DNA of 64,000 nucleotides from Candidatus Omnitrophota bacterium. GTDB lineage: Bacteria > Omnitrophota > Koll11 > 1-14-0-20-64-10. This document shows positions 1-8,806 of the stretch, piece by piece. The notes under the pieces were generated by a model. The model did no database searches. It was given only the letters and a program-made list of their open reading frames with translations, and was not told the DNA's origin. Both the position numbers and the translations under genes were made by a program. The stretch is from the NCBI GenBank assembly GCA_023818695.1, contig JAMWCF010000001.1, forward strand, positions 310,001-374,000. The letters are read 5' to 3'. Each line of letters starts with the position of its first letter. The stretch's first letter is position 1.

Positions 1-1
1 G

Positions 2-352
2 GTCCGGGAGTACGACCATGTCAGGCCGAAATCGCTCGACTATTACTTGAAGTTCCTGGGAATGACGGAATCGGAGTTCGAGGGGGCGCTGGAGCCGATG
101 AGGGACAGGAGGATCTGGAAAAAGGGGCCGGACGGCAGGTGGGCGATAACCGATTCGGTGATCAACCACCAGGATGATCCCGGGGTGGAGGCGGCCAGGG
201 TGTCGCAGTCGAAGGACCGGACATTCTCCAGGGAAAACAGCCGGCTTTATTACAACCCGAAATACCCGCCGGTTCTGCCGGAGATGGCGGCGCCATCCAA
301 CGGCAACGGACACGGAGCCACCGTGAAAGAAGAAGGATTCGTGATCCAGTGA
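2..352 (+). CDS. N-acetyl sugar amidotransferase (WbpG/PseA-like), C-terminal fragment
   Basis: The frame is open from the first bases of the window, so the 5' end lies outside; a TTG at 47 is an internal Leu codon, not a start. About 116 residues are visible. They resemble the C-terminus of the WbpG/PseA family, which uses ammonia from a partner glutaminase to amidinate N-acetyl sugars of O-antigen or flagellin glycans. The cues are the run FLGMTESEFEGALEPMRD, then IWKK and GxW, which I recall from that family's end. The tail (NGNGHG, then a charged stretch) is low-complexity. The stop codon overlaps the next start as GTGA, so it belongs to the same operon. The catalytic ATP-pyrophosphatase part is not visible, so the call rests on a short tail. 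Confidence 0.55.
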   Translation, partial: VREYDHVRPKSLDYYLKFLGMTESEFEGALEPMRDRRIWKKGPDGRWAITDSVINHQDDPGVEAARVSQSKDRTFSRENSRLYYNPKYPPVLPEMAAPSNGNGHGATVKEEGFVIQ

Positions 353-1263
353 CGCCGATCTGTCCCGCCTGCAAGGCGGATAAAACATCCCTCTCGAAAG
401 ATGCCGGCAGACCTCCATACCGCTTCTATGAATGCGGCGAGTGCCGCCTGGTCTTCTCCAACCCGATGCAGCCGGTCAACGGCCGGTGGTACAGCCGGCA
501 AGCGATGTACGTCGTACGGGACAATTTCGGAACAGGCGAGCTCCAGTGGAACCACCGGCAGTTTCTCAAAGACCTTCCGGCCGCCGGCGGCCGACTGCTG
601 GACGTCGGCTGCGGGACCGGAGAGTTCTTGGCCGCCGCCCGTCAAGCCGGCTACCTGGTGAGCGGTTTCGACTTCGATGCCGAAGCGGTCAAGACAGCGC
701 GACAGAGGACCGGAATCAATGAGATAACCACCGGGGACCTGGCGCAGTTTTCCGGAAAGGAGCGGACGAGACGTTTTGACGTGGTGACCGCCTTTGAAGT
801 GCTGGAGCACTCCCCGGAACCGGACCGGTTCCTGGCCTCTCTGACCGAATTGATCGCTCCCAACGGCTATCTGGCCATCAGCGTGCCTGACAGGGAAAGG
901 CGGCCTCGGATCCGGTACGACTGGGACTTTCCGCCGAACCACTTAACACGCTGGAGCAGGGGATCACTGGCGCACATTATCCAGAGAAACGGCCTTCGGA
1001 TCGTCCGAATGGAAAGTGGATGGAGGCAGGGAGAACCGCTTCTTCACCAAACATTGCAGTTCGGCCTGGTTACCCGCTTGATGGGAGCCGGTTCTCCTTC
1101 CGGCGGCGGCAGAGGCGTTTCCCGCCATGCGGCCTCCACCGCTTACAAGGTGAAATCAGCGGCAGTGAAAATACTGGCTGTGCCGGTCAATCTCGGTTTA
1201 AGCGCCATCGGGGCGACGGGGATGACCCTCTACCTGCTGGCGCAGAAAAACAATGTCAACTGA
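349..1263 (+). CDS. class I SAM-dependent methyltransferase with N-terminal zinc ribbon
   Basis: This is a predicted SAM-dependent methyltransferase of 304 residues acting on a sugar or glycan. A four-cysteine zinc ribbon (C5, C8, C29, C32) precedes a Rossmann methyltransferase fold. Motif I is DVGCGTGEF (D85-F93), and the post-motif VVTAFEVLEHSPEPDRF is typical of the Methyltransf_23 group. The start is GTG at 349 in a GTGA overlap with the preceding gene; no ATG fits better. The C-terminus overlaps the following GT4 gene by 11 bp. Zinc-ribbon methyltransferases of this kind are common in O-antigen clusters. The substrate cannot be read from the sequence. Confidence 0.85.
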   Translation: MTPICPACKADKTSLSKDAGRPPYRFYECGECRLVFSNPMQPVNGRWYSRQAMYVVRDNFGTGELQWNHRQFLKDLPAAGGRLLDVGCGTGEFLAAARQAGYLVSGFDFDAEAVKTARQRTGINEITTGDLAQFSGKERTRRFDVVTAFEVLEHSPEPDRFLASLTELIAPNGYLAISVPDRERRPRIRYDWDFPPNHLTRWSRGSLAHIIQRNGLRIVRMESGWRQGEPLLHQTLQFGLVTRLMGAGSPSGGGRGVSRHAASTAYKVKSAAVKILAVPVNLGLSAIGATGMTLYLLAQKNNVN

Positions 1264-2395
1264 TACGCAAAAAACAAAACTGATGCTTCTGATCTCCAGC
1301 GGCGCGTTGGGCGGTGGAGAGGAGACGGTCCGCCTGCTGGCCGTCTATCTCGATAAAAACCTTTTTGACATCACTGTCGTCTGCCCGGCATCCCCTCTAT
1401 CCGAGTCGCTGCAGGGGATTCCCGGCGTCGCCTGCCGCACCGCCTGGTTCCCCCGGCTCCCGACCCCGAAGGCGGTCTCCCAACTGACCAACCTCATCCG
1501 GGAGGTCAGACCGGATATCCTGCACACCCATCTTTACCACGGCGACCTTTACGGCTGGCTAGCCACCAGGAAAGCCCATGTTCCCCGGCTGGTCTCGACG
1601 GTGCAGGGGGTCAACTTCTTCTGGGAGATGGAGCGGGGAATCCGCCGCCTGCGCTGGCGTCTCTGCTCCTTGCTCTACCGGCAGATTTACCGGGCTTTCG
1701 ACGCGGTCGCCGTCTGCAGCAGCGCCGTCAGAGAACAGATCACAACCAGACCGGGGATTAGGATCCCGGCCGGGAAGATCACGGTGATCCACAACAGCAT
1801 GGACCCGGAGAAGCTTCGGGCCGCTTTGGAAAAAGGCGCGGCCACCAGGCAAAACGGGAGATCCAAACGAATCATTTCGGTCGCTAATCTCCTCCCATTC
1901 AAGGGGCACGAGGTCCTCTTGGAGGCGGTGAACCGGCTCCGCTCCATGCTCGACGTCGAATGCCTAATCGTCGGGGAAGGACCGGAGCGCAAGCGGCTGG
2001 AAACCCGATGCAGGGAACTGGGCATTGAAAAGCGGGTCCGGTTCCTTGGAAGCAGGCCGGACGTCGTGAATCTGCTTCACGACAGCGATCTGTTTGTCCT
2101 GCCCTCCCTATGGGAGCCGTTTGGCATCGCTATTGTGGAAGCAATGGCGGCGGGCATCCCGGTGGTTGCCGCTGGAGGCGGCGGGATCCCGGAAATCATC
2201 CAAGATGGGGTGAACGGCCTCCTGGTCCGGCCCGGAGACCCGGAAGCGCTTGCGGCGAATATCCGGAAGCTCCTTTCCGCCTCTTCCGTCAGGACGGCAT
2301 TGACCAAGCACGCGAAAGAAACCGTTCAGAAAAATTTCGGCGCTCCATCGATGGCGGCGGCTTACGCCGGTTGGTATGGCGGAATCCATCGGTGA
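1253..2395 (+). CDS. glycosyltransferase family 4 (GT-B)
   Basis: This cytoplasmic or membrane-associated GT-B glycosyltransferase (380 aa) is predicted to transfer a nucleotide-activated sugar onto a lipid-linked glycan. The N-terminal donor-independent half carries SSGALGGGEETVRLLA and HTHLYHGDLYGWLA. The C-terminal GT4 half has the basic loop (VANLLPFKGH) and the E-x7-E signature (EPFGIAIVEAMAAGIP), followed by GGIPEII. The length is usual for the family. The ATG at 1253 lies inside the end of the methyltransferase gene, so translation is probably coupled. Sugar specificity cannot be assigned. Confidence 0.88.
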   Translation: MSTDTQKTKLMLLISSGALGGGEETVRLLAVYLDKNLFDITVVCPASPLSESLQGIPGVACRTAWFPRLPTPKAVSQLTNLIREVRPDILHTHLYHGDLYGWLATRKAHVPRLVSTVQGVNFFWEMERGIRRLRWRLCSLLYRQIYRAFDAVAVCSSAVREQITTRPGIRIPAGKITVIHNSMDPEKLRAALEKGAATRQNGRSKRIISVANLLPFKGHEVLLEAVNRLRSMLDVECLIVGEGPERKRLETRCRELGIEKRVRFLGSRPDVVNLLHDSDLFVLPSLWEPFGIAIVEAMAAGIPVVAAGGGGIPEIIQDGVNGLLVRPGDPEALAANIRKLLSASSVRTALTKHAKETVQKNFGAPSMAAAYAGWYGGIHR

Positions 2396-2401
2396 ATTGA
2401 T

Positions 2402-3922
2402 ATGCTCGTAAAAACAATCGCACGTCAATCGCTTCACAGTGGGCTCTTCTATGGGTGTTACACACTTTCCCGACTTCTTCTGGCTGTGGCGCTTGGCAAG
2501 TCCCTCACCTCCAGGGAGTACGGAACTTACAGTCTGATCGGCTCCCTGTCAGCCATGAGCGGGGCGACCACTTTAAGCGCCTTTCAATATTTCAACCGGC
2601 ATGTTCCGGGAAGAGAACTCCGGGAAGGACTCTCTCTCTTTAAGAGTGTCCTCGTGCCGCAGACCATTCTGTTGACGACGGCGTTCGCGTTCCTCTTTTT
2701 CTTTTCAGGTTTGCGTGGCGAGTTCGCCAGAATCATGGAGATCAGCTCACAGCCCGCCTTATTTTTATTGATAGCAGCCATCCTGCTGCTTGATGGAATT
2801 GCCACTGAGTTTATGCGATACCTTTACGCCAGAAAGGAGATCGAGCGAGGCAACATCGTGACCTTCTTTCAGAACAGTTTTTGGGCCTTTTTACTTTTCC
2901 TGCTTTTCCTAGCCACCCCACAATGGATCGATTTTCTGGTTGTTCTCAATGTGTGGTTGGCAGGGCTGATTCTGGCCGTTGGCTACAGCATCTGGAAAAC
3001 CGGCTTCAAGGATCTCCTGAAGGTTCCATGGAGCATGGGCACCTATATGTCAGCTATCCGGTTTGGCCTGCCGTTTATTATGACTTATTCGGCATCGACG
3101 GCACTTTCTTTCGGCCGTTTCTTCCTGGCTGGAATTCATTCGGCGGAGGAGGTCGGCATTTTTTCTTATCACTACAATATCATCGCCATGATCGGCGCCC
3201 TCTCCTCGCCTCTGATCGGCAACCCGATCGACCCTTACGCCGTTGAGGCTTACAATCACGGCCGCTATGAACACAGCAGCATTTTGCTGACCGCTTCTTT
3301 GAAATACCGCCTTTTCCTGGTCATCCCACTGCTGACGGCTGCGGCTTCCTGCAGCGAGTCTTTGATCCGCTTCCTGGCAAAGGAGCAATTCGTCGCGTCG
3401 CCATGGCTGCTTTTTTCCATGGTTCCGATTCCGGTCCTCCTAACCCTGGCCAGCTCCTTGGAGCGGATTTATTTCCTGGAAAAGAGGATGGCCATCGCCG
3501 GCTTGTGCCATCTGGCCGGTGGTATCGTTCAGGTGGCCGCTTTCCCCCTCCTGATCCCCATTCATCCGCTGTACGGCATCGTCACCGCCATAAACGTTGG
3601 CCTCCTCATCCAAACGGTCTTTCTTTGGACATTCTCAAGAGGGGGGCAACTTTCCATTCAAACAAACGGCTGGAAAATGTTCCTTGCTACCGTCATCTCC
3701 GGCATAACGGGCTGGATAATCTCCCGAACCACCATTTTATTCCCCCCCGCAATCGCGTTGATACTGGCGGCCAGCTCCGCCGTCATCGGCTTCATCATTC
3801 CGATTTTTTTCCTCCGGCTGCTCCCGCCATCTGAATTTAAAGCCCTGCATGGAATCATTCGAGGCAAAGATGGCGAAAAAAAGAAGGAACAACCATTGGC
3901 CGCCGCATCGCTGGAGGGATGA
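2402..3922 (+). CDS. polysaccharide flippase (Wzx/MATE-like, oligosaccharide flippase family)
   Basis: The 506-residue polytopic membrane protein shows about 12-14 hydrophobic segments throughout its length. The N-terminal region (ARQSLHSGLFYGCYTLSRLL, then GKSLTSREYGTYSL) matches the Polysacc_synt/Wzx pattern in which helix 1 is followed by a conserved E-Y-G-x-Y. Wzx proteins flip undecaprenyl-diphosphate-linked repeat units across the inner membrane. The C-terminus is basic and cytosolic (RGKDGEKKKEQ). Codon use looks less GC-rich than in the neighbours, which is usual for Wzx genes. No good Shine-Dalgarno precedes the ATG, only a 6-bp gap after the previous stop. The stop overlaps the next start as ATGA. 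Confidence 0.85.
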   Translation: MLVKTIARQSLHSGLFYGCYTLSRLLLAVALGKSLTSREYGTYSLIGSLSAMSGATTLSAFQYFNRHVPGRELREGLSLFKSVLVPQTILLTTAFAFLFFFSGLRGEFARIMEISSQPALFLLIAAILLLDGIATEFMRYLYARKEIERGNIVTFFQNSFWAFLLFLLFLATPQWIDFLVVLNVWLAGLILAVGYSIWKTGFKDLLKVPWSMGTYMSAIRFGLPFIMTYSASTALSFGRFFLAGIHSAEEVGIFSYHYNIIAMIGALSSPLIGNPIDPYAVEAYNHGRYEHSSILLTASLKYRLFLVIPLLTAAASCSESLIRFLAKEQFVASPWLLFSMVPIPVLLTLASSLERIYFLEKRMAIAGLCHLAGGIVQVAAFPLLIPIHPLYGIVTAINVGLLIQTVFLWTFSRGGQLSIQTNGWKMFLATVISGITGWIISRTTILFPPAIALILAASSAVIGFIIPIFFLRLLPPSEFKALHGIIRGKDGEKKKEQPLAAASLEG

Positions 3923-5406
3923 TGACCGAGGGAAAAACCCCTCTGCGCTGTCTGGCCTACATGGCGGGGAACTCCACGCCGTTCTTCATCAGCATAATGG
4001 AGGCCTTCGTCGAGCGGATGGGCAGCCGCGTCTCGGAGCTGACGATTCTAGTCGGAGACCGTTACCAGTTCCTTCAGGCGAAAAAGCGGTCTTTGAATGT
4101 AAAAATTCGGCTGATCTATCAGCATGAGCGGTTTAACCCGTTTCACGCGCCGATGCCCGACACGACCCGCTTGGCGCAACTGGAACAACGATACGGCATC
4201 CCGAACCTCTGGCGGTATGTGCTGGCCCAGCGGATGATCGATCCCCTGCCGCACGATAGAAAAACCGCCTATCTAGCCGCCTACCTGGAATATTATGAAG
4301 CCCTGTTCCATAAAACGCGGCCGGATGTTTTCATTACCGGAGGACAAGACTCCCTGCCTTTTCTGGCAGCGCACGAGGTGTTTAAACGAAACGGAGCGAT
4401 CCCTCTCATTCTGACGCCTGGATGGATCCCTGGATGGGTCTTCGTGGTGGACAACGAATATCTCCGGATCCCGGGCGTTCCGGAGTTGTACGAATCACTG
4501 AAGGGACGGGAGTTGACACCGGAAGAAAAGGCCATCGCGGCGCAGATCCGGGATAGCTACCTGGTGAAGAAAATCCGCCCTACCGCTTTCCTGGCGGGGC
4601 ATTCGATCCCGGCGGTCCCCTCTCCGCTGCGTTTTCTGAAGATCCTCGCCAGGCGAATCCGGTATGAGGACCGGTACTTCGACGCGCCGTTGAAGGAAAA
4701 CATGAAGCGGTCGGTCTTGGTTCGGGCCCGGATGCCGTTCCAAAAAGCTGTTTACCAACGACTGTCGCACACGTCGGCGACAGAAAAAAACGCTCTTTAC
4801 TACCCGCTCCATTACGAGCCGGAAGCGAGCATCGACGTGCTCGGCACCCCGTACCGAGACCAGCTGGAGCTGATTGAGCGGATTGCCTCCTGCCTTCCGG
4901 TCAACTGCACCCTTTACGTGAAGGAACATCCCCACATGAACCCGGGGGCCAGACCAATCGGCTTCTATCGGAAACTAGCCCGGATCAACGGGGTGAAGCT
5001 GCTGGACCAGGGAATCAACGGGCACGAAGTGATCTGGCGGTGCAAAGGAGTGGTGACGATCGCCGGCACAACCGGCTTCGAGGCCCTCTTCTATGGAAAA
5101 CCGGTCCTTCTAATGGGACACACCTTCTATGAAGATTTCAGGGAAGGGATCTTCACGCCGGGAAGCTGGGAAAAGATGGTCACAACGTTGAAAGAAATGG
5201 TCTCCTTCGCCGGTTTCGATCCGGTGCTACTGGACAAGTTCGTCGTGGCGGTGATCAAAAGAAGTTTCCCGGGACTCAACGAGATCACGGCCCCCGGCTA
5301 CGACGAACCGGAAAATCACGCGGCCCTGGCAAAAGCGCTCGAAACAGAGTTGGAATTCAGAGCGGGAAAGGAGAAGATCGGTGAGACGGCTTGTATGCCG
5401 GCTTGA
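3919..5406 (+). CDS. capsule-type polysaccharide glycosyltransferase (Capsule_synth, KpsC/KpsS-like), copy 1
   Basis: This 495-aa protein resembles the Capsule_synth family (PF05159), whose members KpsC and KpsS are Kdo transferases of capsule assembly. The recognisable part is C-terminal: YVKEHPHMNPGARP (about 330-343), a v-x-LL-x-G segment, then VVTIAGTTGFEALFYGKPVL and GHTFYED. The N-terminal half (ITGGQDSLPFLAAHE) looks like the other lobe of a GT-B fold. It is a clear paralogue of the gene at 6463-7971 (shared KEHP, GT-x-G-x-EAL, GH-x-FYE-x-F). It is coupled to the flippase by an ATGA overlap, and its last 50 bp overlap the 3' end of the opposite-strand radical SAM gene. The donor and acceptor are unknown; Kdo or a related ulosonic acid is only a guess from the family. 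Confidence 0.7.
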   Translation: MMTEGKTPLRCLAYMAGNSTPFFISIMEAFVERMGSRVSELTILVGDRYQFLQAKKRSLNVKIRLIYQHERFNPFHAPMPDTTRLAQLEQRYGIPNLWRYVLAQRMIDPLPHDRKTAYLAAYLEYYEALFHKTRPDVFITGGQDSLPFLAAHEVFKRNGAIPLILTPGWIPGWVFVVDNEYLRIPGVPELYESLKGRELTPEEKAIAAQIRDSYLVKKIRPTAFLAGHSIPAVPSPLRFLKILARRIRYEDRYFDAPLKENMKRSVLVRARMPFQKAVYQRLSHTSATEKNALYYPLHYEPEASIDVLGTPYRDQLELIERIASCLPVNCTLYVKEHPHMNPGARPIGFYRKLARINGVKLLDQGINGHEVIWRCKGVVTIAGTTGFEALFYGKPVLLMGHTFYEDFREGIFTPGSWEKMVTTLKEMVSFAGFDPVLLDKFVVAVIKRSFPGLNEITAPGYDEPENHAALAKALETELEFRAGKEKIGETACMPA

Positions 5407-6454
5407 CCAGGATGGCGTCGGAGCGGGTCGCTCCCGGCGGCTTCATGCGGCAATTCTTGCAGACGACGCTGTAACCCTTCTTCTCAAGAAAGGATCGGCG
5501 AAGTTCCGTTTGCTGGGGGCTGTTGAAAACCTGGCCGACGGTGTCCCCCTTGAGGATGTTCCCGAAGACCAGGTGCTTGGCATAGAAGGAACAGCAGGGC
5601 TGGATGTTGCCGTTGGCCGTCACGGCAATCGACTGGAAAGGATACTGGCAATGGAAGGGACCTGTTTCAAAATCGGGCAGGGTATCGATCCGAGAGTGGT
5701 CGACGCAATCCTGGAACTCGATGTAATCGGTGTAGTCGGCCCATTTTCGGACGAAGAGGTCCATCTCATGCTCATTGAGTTTGGTCACCACGAAGCTGAC
5801 CCGAACGATCGGCACCTTTCGGCCCATGGCGTTTCGGACTCGGATGAACTCCTTCAGGTTATTTTCGACCAGCTCCAGATCTCCCCCGCGGCAAACGGTG
5901 TAGGTGTCCTGCGTGGCGGCATCGATCGAACAGTGGAGCTTGGTCACCCCCGCCTCAATCAACTTCCGGGAACGCTCGGGGGTGAGGTAAACGCCATTGG
6001 TGGTGAGGATGATATCGACGATGCCCCGGTCGGCGATGTACCGGACCTTCTCTTCCAGATGCTTGTCGATCAGGGGCTCTCCCCGGTCGAACCCGACTGC
6101 CGCCAGCCCCTGTGTCCTGGCGGCATACTCGTCGATCATCCGTTCGAAAGCCGCCTTGTCGATCCGGGCTTTGCTCCCCCGGTCAACGGCGCGGGGACAA
6201 TACGGGCATTCGTAGTTGCACCAGTCGACCGCTTCAACCGACAAGTCAAGGGGGTAATCAAGGATCATCTCCCCGCGGCCAGAAGCCAGAAAGCGGCGGC
6301 GATATTCCTTGTACCGCTCTCCCTTGACTTCGGCGATCAGATCGTTCGGATCGGCGAGTTTGGAAAAACGGGTCTGAAAGAAAAGCCGCGACTTTTTGAG
6401 ATCGACGGCGGCCTGTTGGGTGGCTTCGTCACTCATAAGCGATTCGATTGACAT
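5357..6454 (-). CDS. radical SAM protein with SPASM-type C-terminal cluster domain
   Basis: This 365-aa radical SAM enzyme lies opposite to all its neighbours. The CX3CX2C motif that holds the SAM-binding [4Fe-4S] cluster is C79-N-Y-E-C83-P-Y-C86. A C-terminal SPASM-like region has cysteines in CQYPF, IQPCCSF and CKNCRM, able to hold auxiliary clusters. Such proteins occur in polysaccharide clusters, where they are thought to modify sugars or peptides; the substrate here is unknown. The ATG at 6454 lacks a clear Shine-Dalgarno, and an ATG six codons in (about 6436) is the alternative. Its start is only 8 bp from that of the divergent gene at 6463, and its 3' end overlaps the convergent gene by 50 bp. 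Confidence 0.85.
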   Translation of the reverse strand: MSIESLMSDEATQQAAVDLKKSRLFFQTRFSKLADPNDLIAEVKGERYKEYRRRFLASGRGEMILDYPLDLSVEAVDWCNYECPYCPRAVDRGSKARIDKAAFERMIDEYAARTQGLAAVGFDRGEPLIDKHLEEKVRYIADRGIVDIILTTNGVYLTPERSRKLIEAGVTKLHCSIDAATQDTYTVCRGGDLELVENNLKEFIRVRNAMGRKVPIVRVSFVVTKLNEHEMDLFVRKWADYTDYIEFQDCVDHSRIDTLPDFETGPFHCQYPFQSIAVTANGNIQPCCSFYAKHLVFGNILKGDTVGQVFNSPQQTELRRSFLEKKGYSVVCKNCRMKPPGATRSDAILVKPAYKPSHRSSPFPL

Positions 6455-6462
6455 TGTAGACC

Positions 6463-7971
6463 ATGGTTGAATCTTTTACACCAAAATTCTCGACGAAGGG
6501 CGGCGCCCCCGCCGTGCTTGTCTACGCCAGGTATTACACAACCAGCATCGTGCTGATCCGAGCGCTGGAACAGCTCTTTAAGGATTCTCCCGAAGTGCCG
6601 AAGGAGATCCGGTTCCACGTTGTGTTGGATGACCGGCGGGACCTGCCAATGGCAAGGAAAGCCCTTCCGGCTTCCGTCTCAATCCACCTCCAATACGACG
6701 CCATCCAGCCGTACCGGGACACCCGCAAATGGCCGGAAGAGACGGTCAGCCGCTGGGAGAAGAGCTACGGGTCGCCCCACTTGAGAAGTTTCCTCTGGAT
6801 GGAGAGGGCCCTGGAGGGCCGTCCGGAAGGGGTGAAGTGGCGCTATCTCCTGTGTCATCTCGATTACTTCGAAAAACTCTGGAAGGAGATCCATCCTTCC
6901 CTTTACATCACCGGCGCCGCCGACGGGCTTTTGCCATGGACCGCCATGACCGTCATGAAAGCAAACGGCGTGCCGGTGCTGTGCCTCGGGCCCTCCCGTT
7001 TCGGAAAGAAGATCTTCGTGATGGACAACGCGTACGAGCATCTCGATATCGGTGCGGTTTATCAACGGATCCGGCGTGAAGGGCTTCTTCCGGAACAACG
7101 CCAGCAAGCCGTCCAGCTTGTGGAAGAATACCGACGTGCTTCCGTAAAACCGGTCGATTACATCGCCCTGCAGGGACGGCTGAAGAGGCGCCGACTCCTG
7201 CCGAACCCCTTCTCGGCCATCCGGCTGGCGCGGGACGCCTTCTGCACCGATGCCGGAAACTTTGACATGCCGCTGCGGGCCTCCCTGGAACGGGCTCTGA
7301 AAGCCCGTAGAACCGCTCTTTACAATCACCTGCTTGCTTCCACGCAAACGGCCGTCTTGCCGGAGGCAGAGCGGTTCTTTTTCTTCCCACTCCAGTACGA
7401 ACCGGAGATCTCTTTGAGCACGCAGGGCAGGGGCTGGCATAAACAGCTGGAACTCGTGAAATGGATAAGCCAGTCCTTGCCGATCGACCGTTGGCTTTAC
7501 GTCAAAGAGCATCCGTCGATGCTCTCCGGCATACGGCCTTTGCGCTTCTACCGAGAAATCCTCTCGCTACCGAGGGTCCGTCTCCTGAAACAATCGATCA
7601 ACAGTTTTGAGATCGTGCCGAAGGCGGAGGCGGTGCTCACCATCACCGGCACGGCCGGGTGGGAGGCACTCATGTTCGGACGACCCGTGGTTCTGCTCGG
7701 CCATGCCTTCTATGAAGAGTTTGCGGAGGGGGTCACGCGGCTGGAATCCCGAGAAACGCTTCCTGCAATCCTGCTGGATATGCGCCGGAAATGGTTTGCG
7801 CAGGAAGATCTGTTGGCCTACATCACCGCGGTGATGACCAAAACACGGGACGGCTTCTTTTTCGACCCGCGCCTTTACCCGGAGATGATCCCTGACGGAC
7901 TCGGAGAAAAAAACCTCCGGAACATTGCGGCTGTTTTACGGGAAAAACTCCCTCAACCGGTGTTATCATAA
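6463..7971 (+). CDS. capsule-type polysaccharide glycosyltransferase (Capsule_synth, KpsC/KpsS-like), copy 2
   Basis: This 502-aa protein is the paralogue of the gene at 3919-5406 and shares its whole layout: an N-terminal lobe with YITGAADGLLPWTAM, then FFFPLQYEPEISLSTQG, WLYVKEHPSM, a TITGTAGWEALMFGRPVVLL segment and GHAFYEEF. By family it is probably a GT-B transferase acting on a capsule or O-chain acceptor. The first ATG (6463) lies 8 bp from the divergent radical SAM start, leaving no room for a normal promoter or ribosome site. A downstream GTG near 6514 cannot be excluded as the true start. A 53-bp gap without recognisable signals follows it. Confidence 0.7.
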   Translation: MVESFTPKFSTKGGAPAVLVYARYYTTSIVLIRALEQLFKDSPEVPKEIRFHVVLDDRRDLPMARKALPASVSIHLQYDAIQPYRDTRKWPEETVSRWEKSYGSPHLRSFLWMERALEGRPEGVKWRYLLCHLDYFEKLWKEIHPSLYITGAADGLLPWTAMTVMKANGVPVLCLGPSRFGKKIFVMDNAYEHLDIGAVYQRIRREGLLPEQRQQAVQLVEEYRRASVKPVDYIALQGRLKRRRLLPNPFSAIRLARDAFCTDAGNFDMPLRASLERALKARRTALYNHLLASTQTAVLPEAERFFFFPLQYEPEISLSTQGRGWHKQLELVKWISQSLPIDRWLYVKEHPSMLSGIRPLRFYREILSLPRVRLLKQSINSFEIVPKAEAVLTITGTAGWEALMFGRPVVLLGHAFYEEFAEGVTRLESRETLPAILLDMRRKWFAQEDLLAYITAVMTKTRDGFFFDPRLYPEMIPDGLGEKNLRNIAAVLREKLPQPVLS

Positions 7972-8024
7972 AAAGATCACTTAGAGCACACGCCAGCTTG
8001 TGAAAGGGGCTCTTAGAACGCATA

Positions 8025-8806
8025 ATGGAACATAAAGCTAGAACCGACACCGTCCCCGGTTTCGAAAACACCCTCACATTGCGCAGGGAAATTCCCGTTC
8101 GCTTCCCGGTGAACCTGTCGATCGTCCTGCCGGCCTTCAACGAGGCGGCGAACCTGGCGGCGGTCACGGAATCGGCGGTCGCGTTCCTGCGCGAATCGGT
8201 CGAAAATTTCGAAATCATCATCGTCAATGACGGCTCCACCGACGGCACGGGGGAGCTGATCCGGACCCTCGCCTGGAAGCACCCGGAGGTGCGGGGGATC
8301 GAACACCCGGTGAACAGTGGCTACGGGGCCTGTTTGCGTAACGGCTTCGCCTCCAGCCGGTACGAATGGCTCTTCTTCACCGATTCGGACCACCAGTTCC
8401 GGATCGACAGTCTGCTGGAGCTTCTGCCGCTGCGGAAGAGGCCGATGTCATCGTCGGGTTCCGGAAGGAGCGGCGGGATCCGCGGCTGCGGCTGTTCCTT
8501 TCATGGGGCTATAACCTGCTCATGCGGCTAATGTTCGACGTGCAGGTGAGGGATATCGACTGCGCCTTCAAGCTGCTTAAGAGGGATGTCCTCGGTGCCG
8601 TTCGGATTGAATCGGACCGGTTTTTCGTCAACACGGAACTGCTGGTCAAGGCCCGCGCAAAGGGGTACCGGATCAAAGAAACGGGGGTGGACCACTTTCC
8701 GAGGATCTACGACCGCTCCAAGGTTTCCCTCCGGGAGATCCCCCGCACGCTCCGGGAAGTGATCCGGATCTGGAAATCGGTGCGTCGGCAATCCGCCCAT
8801 GTTTGA
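8025..8806 (+). pseudogene. polyprenyl-phosphate glycosyltransferase (GT2, DPM1-like), frameshifted
   Basis: Two reading frames together encode one GT2 protein of about 260 aa. The 5' part (from ATG 8025) carries LSIVLPAFNEAANLA, IIIVNDGSTDGTGE and FTDSDHQFRIDSLLELLPL. The 3' part, in a different frame, continues with EEADVIVGFRKERRDP, DIDCAFKLLKRD and FPRIYDRSKVSLREIP. The break lies at about 8431-8434, where restoring one base (for example G, giving LPL-A-EEAD) joins the frames exactly. The intact protein would be a DPM1/GtrB-type enzyme that charges polyprenyl phosphate with a sugar for GT-C transferases such as the one at 9500. Either the gene is dead, or this is a sequencing or assembly error; the rest looks undecayed, which favours a recent event or an error. 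Confidence 0.8.

Noticed and set aside
5381..6451. A 356-aa open frame on the plus strand opposite the radical SAM gene
   Set aside because: It mirrors the minus-strand gene, which has clear CX3CX2C and SPASM cysteines. The plus-strand translation shows no family motif and is a GC-driven shadow.
7972..8024. Possible terminator or regulatory hairpin between the second capsule transferase and the frameshifted GT2
   Set aside because: GAGCACA...TGTG...GCTC gives only a poor interrupted stem without a T run.
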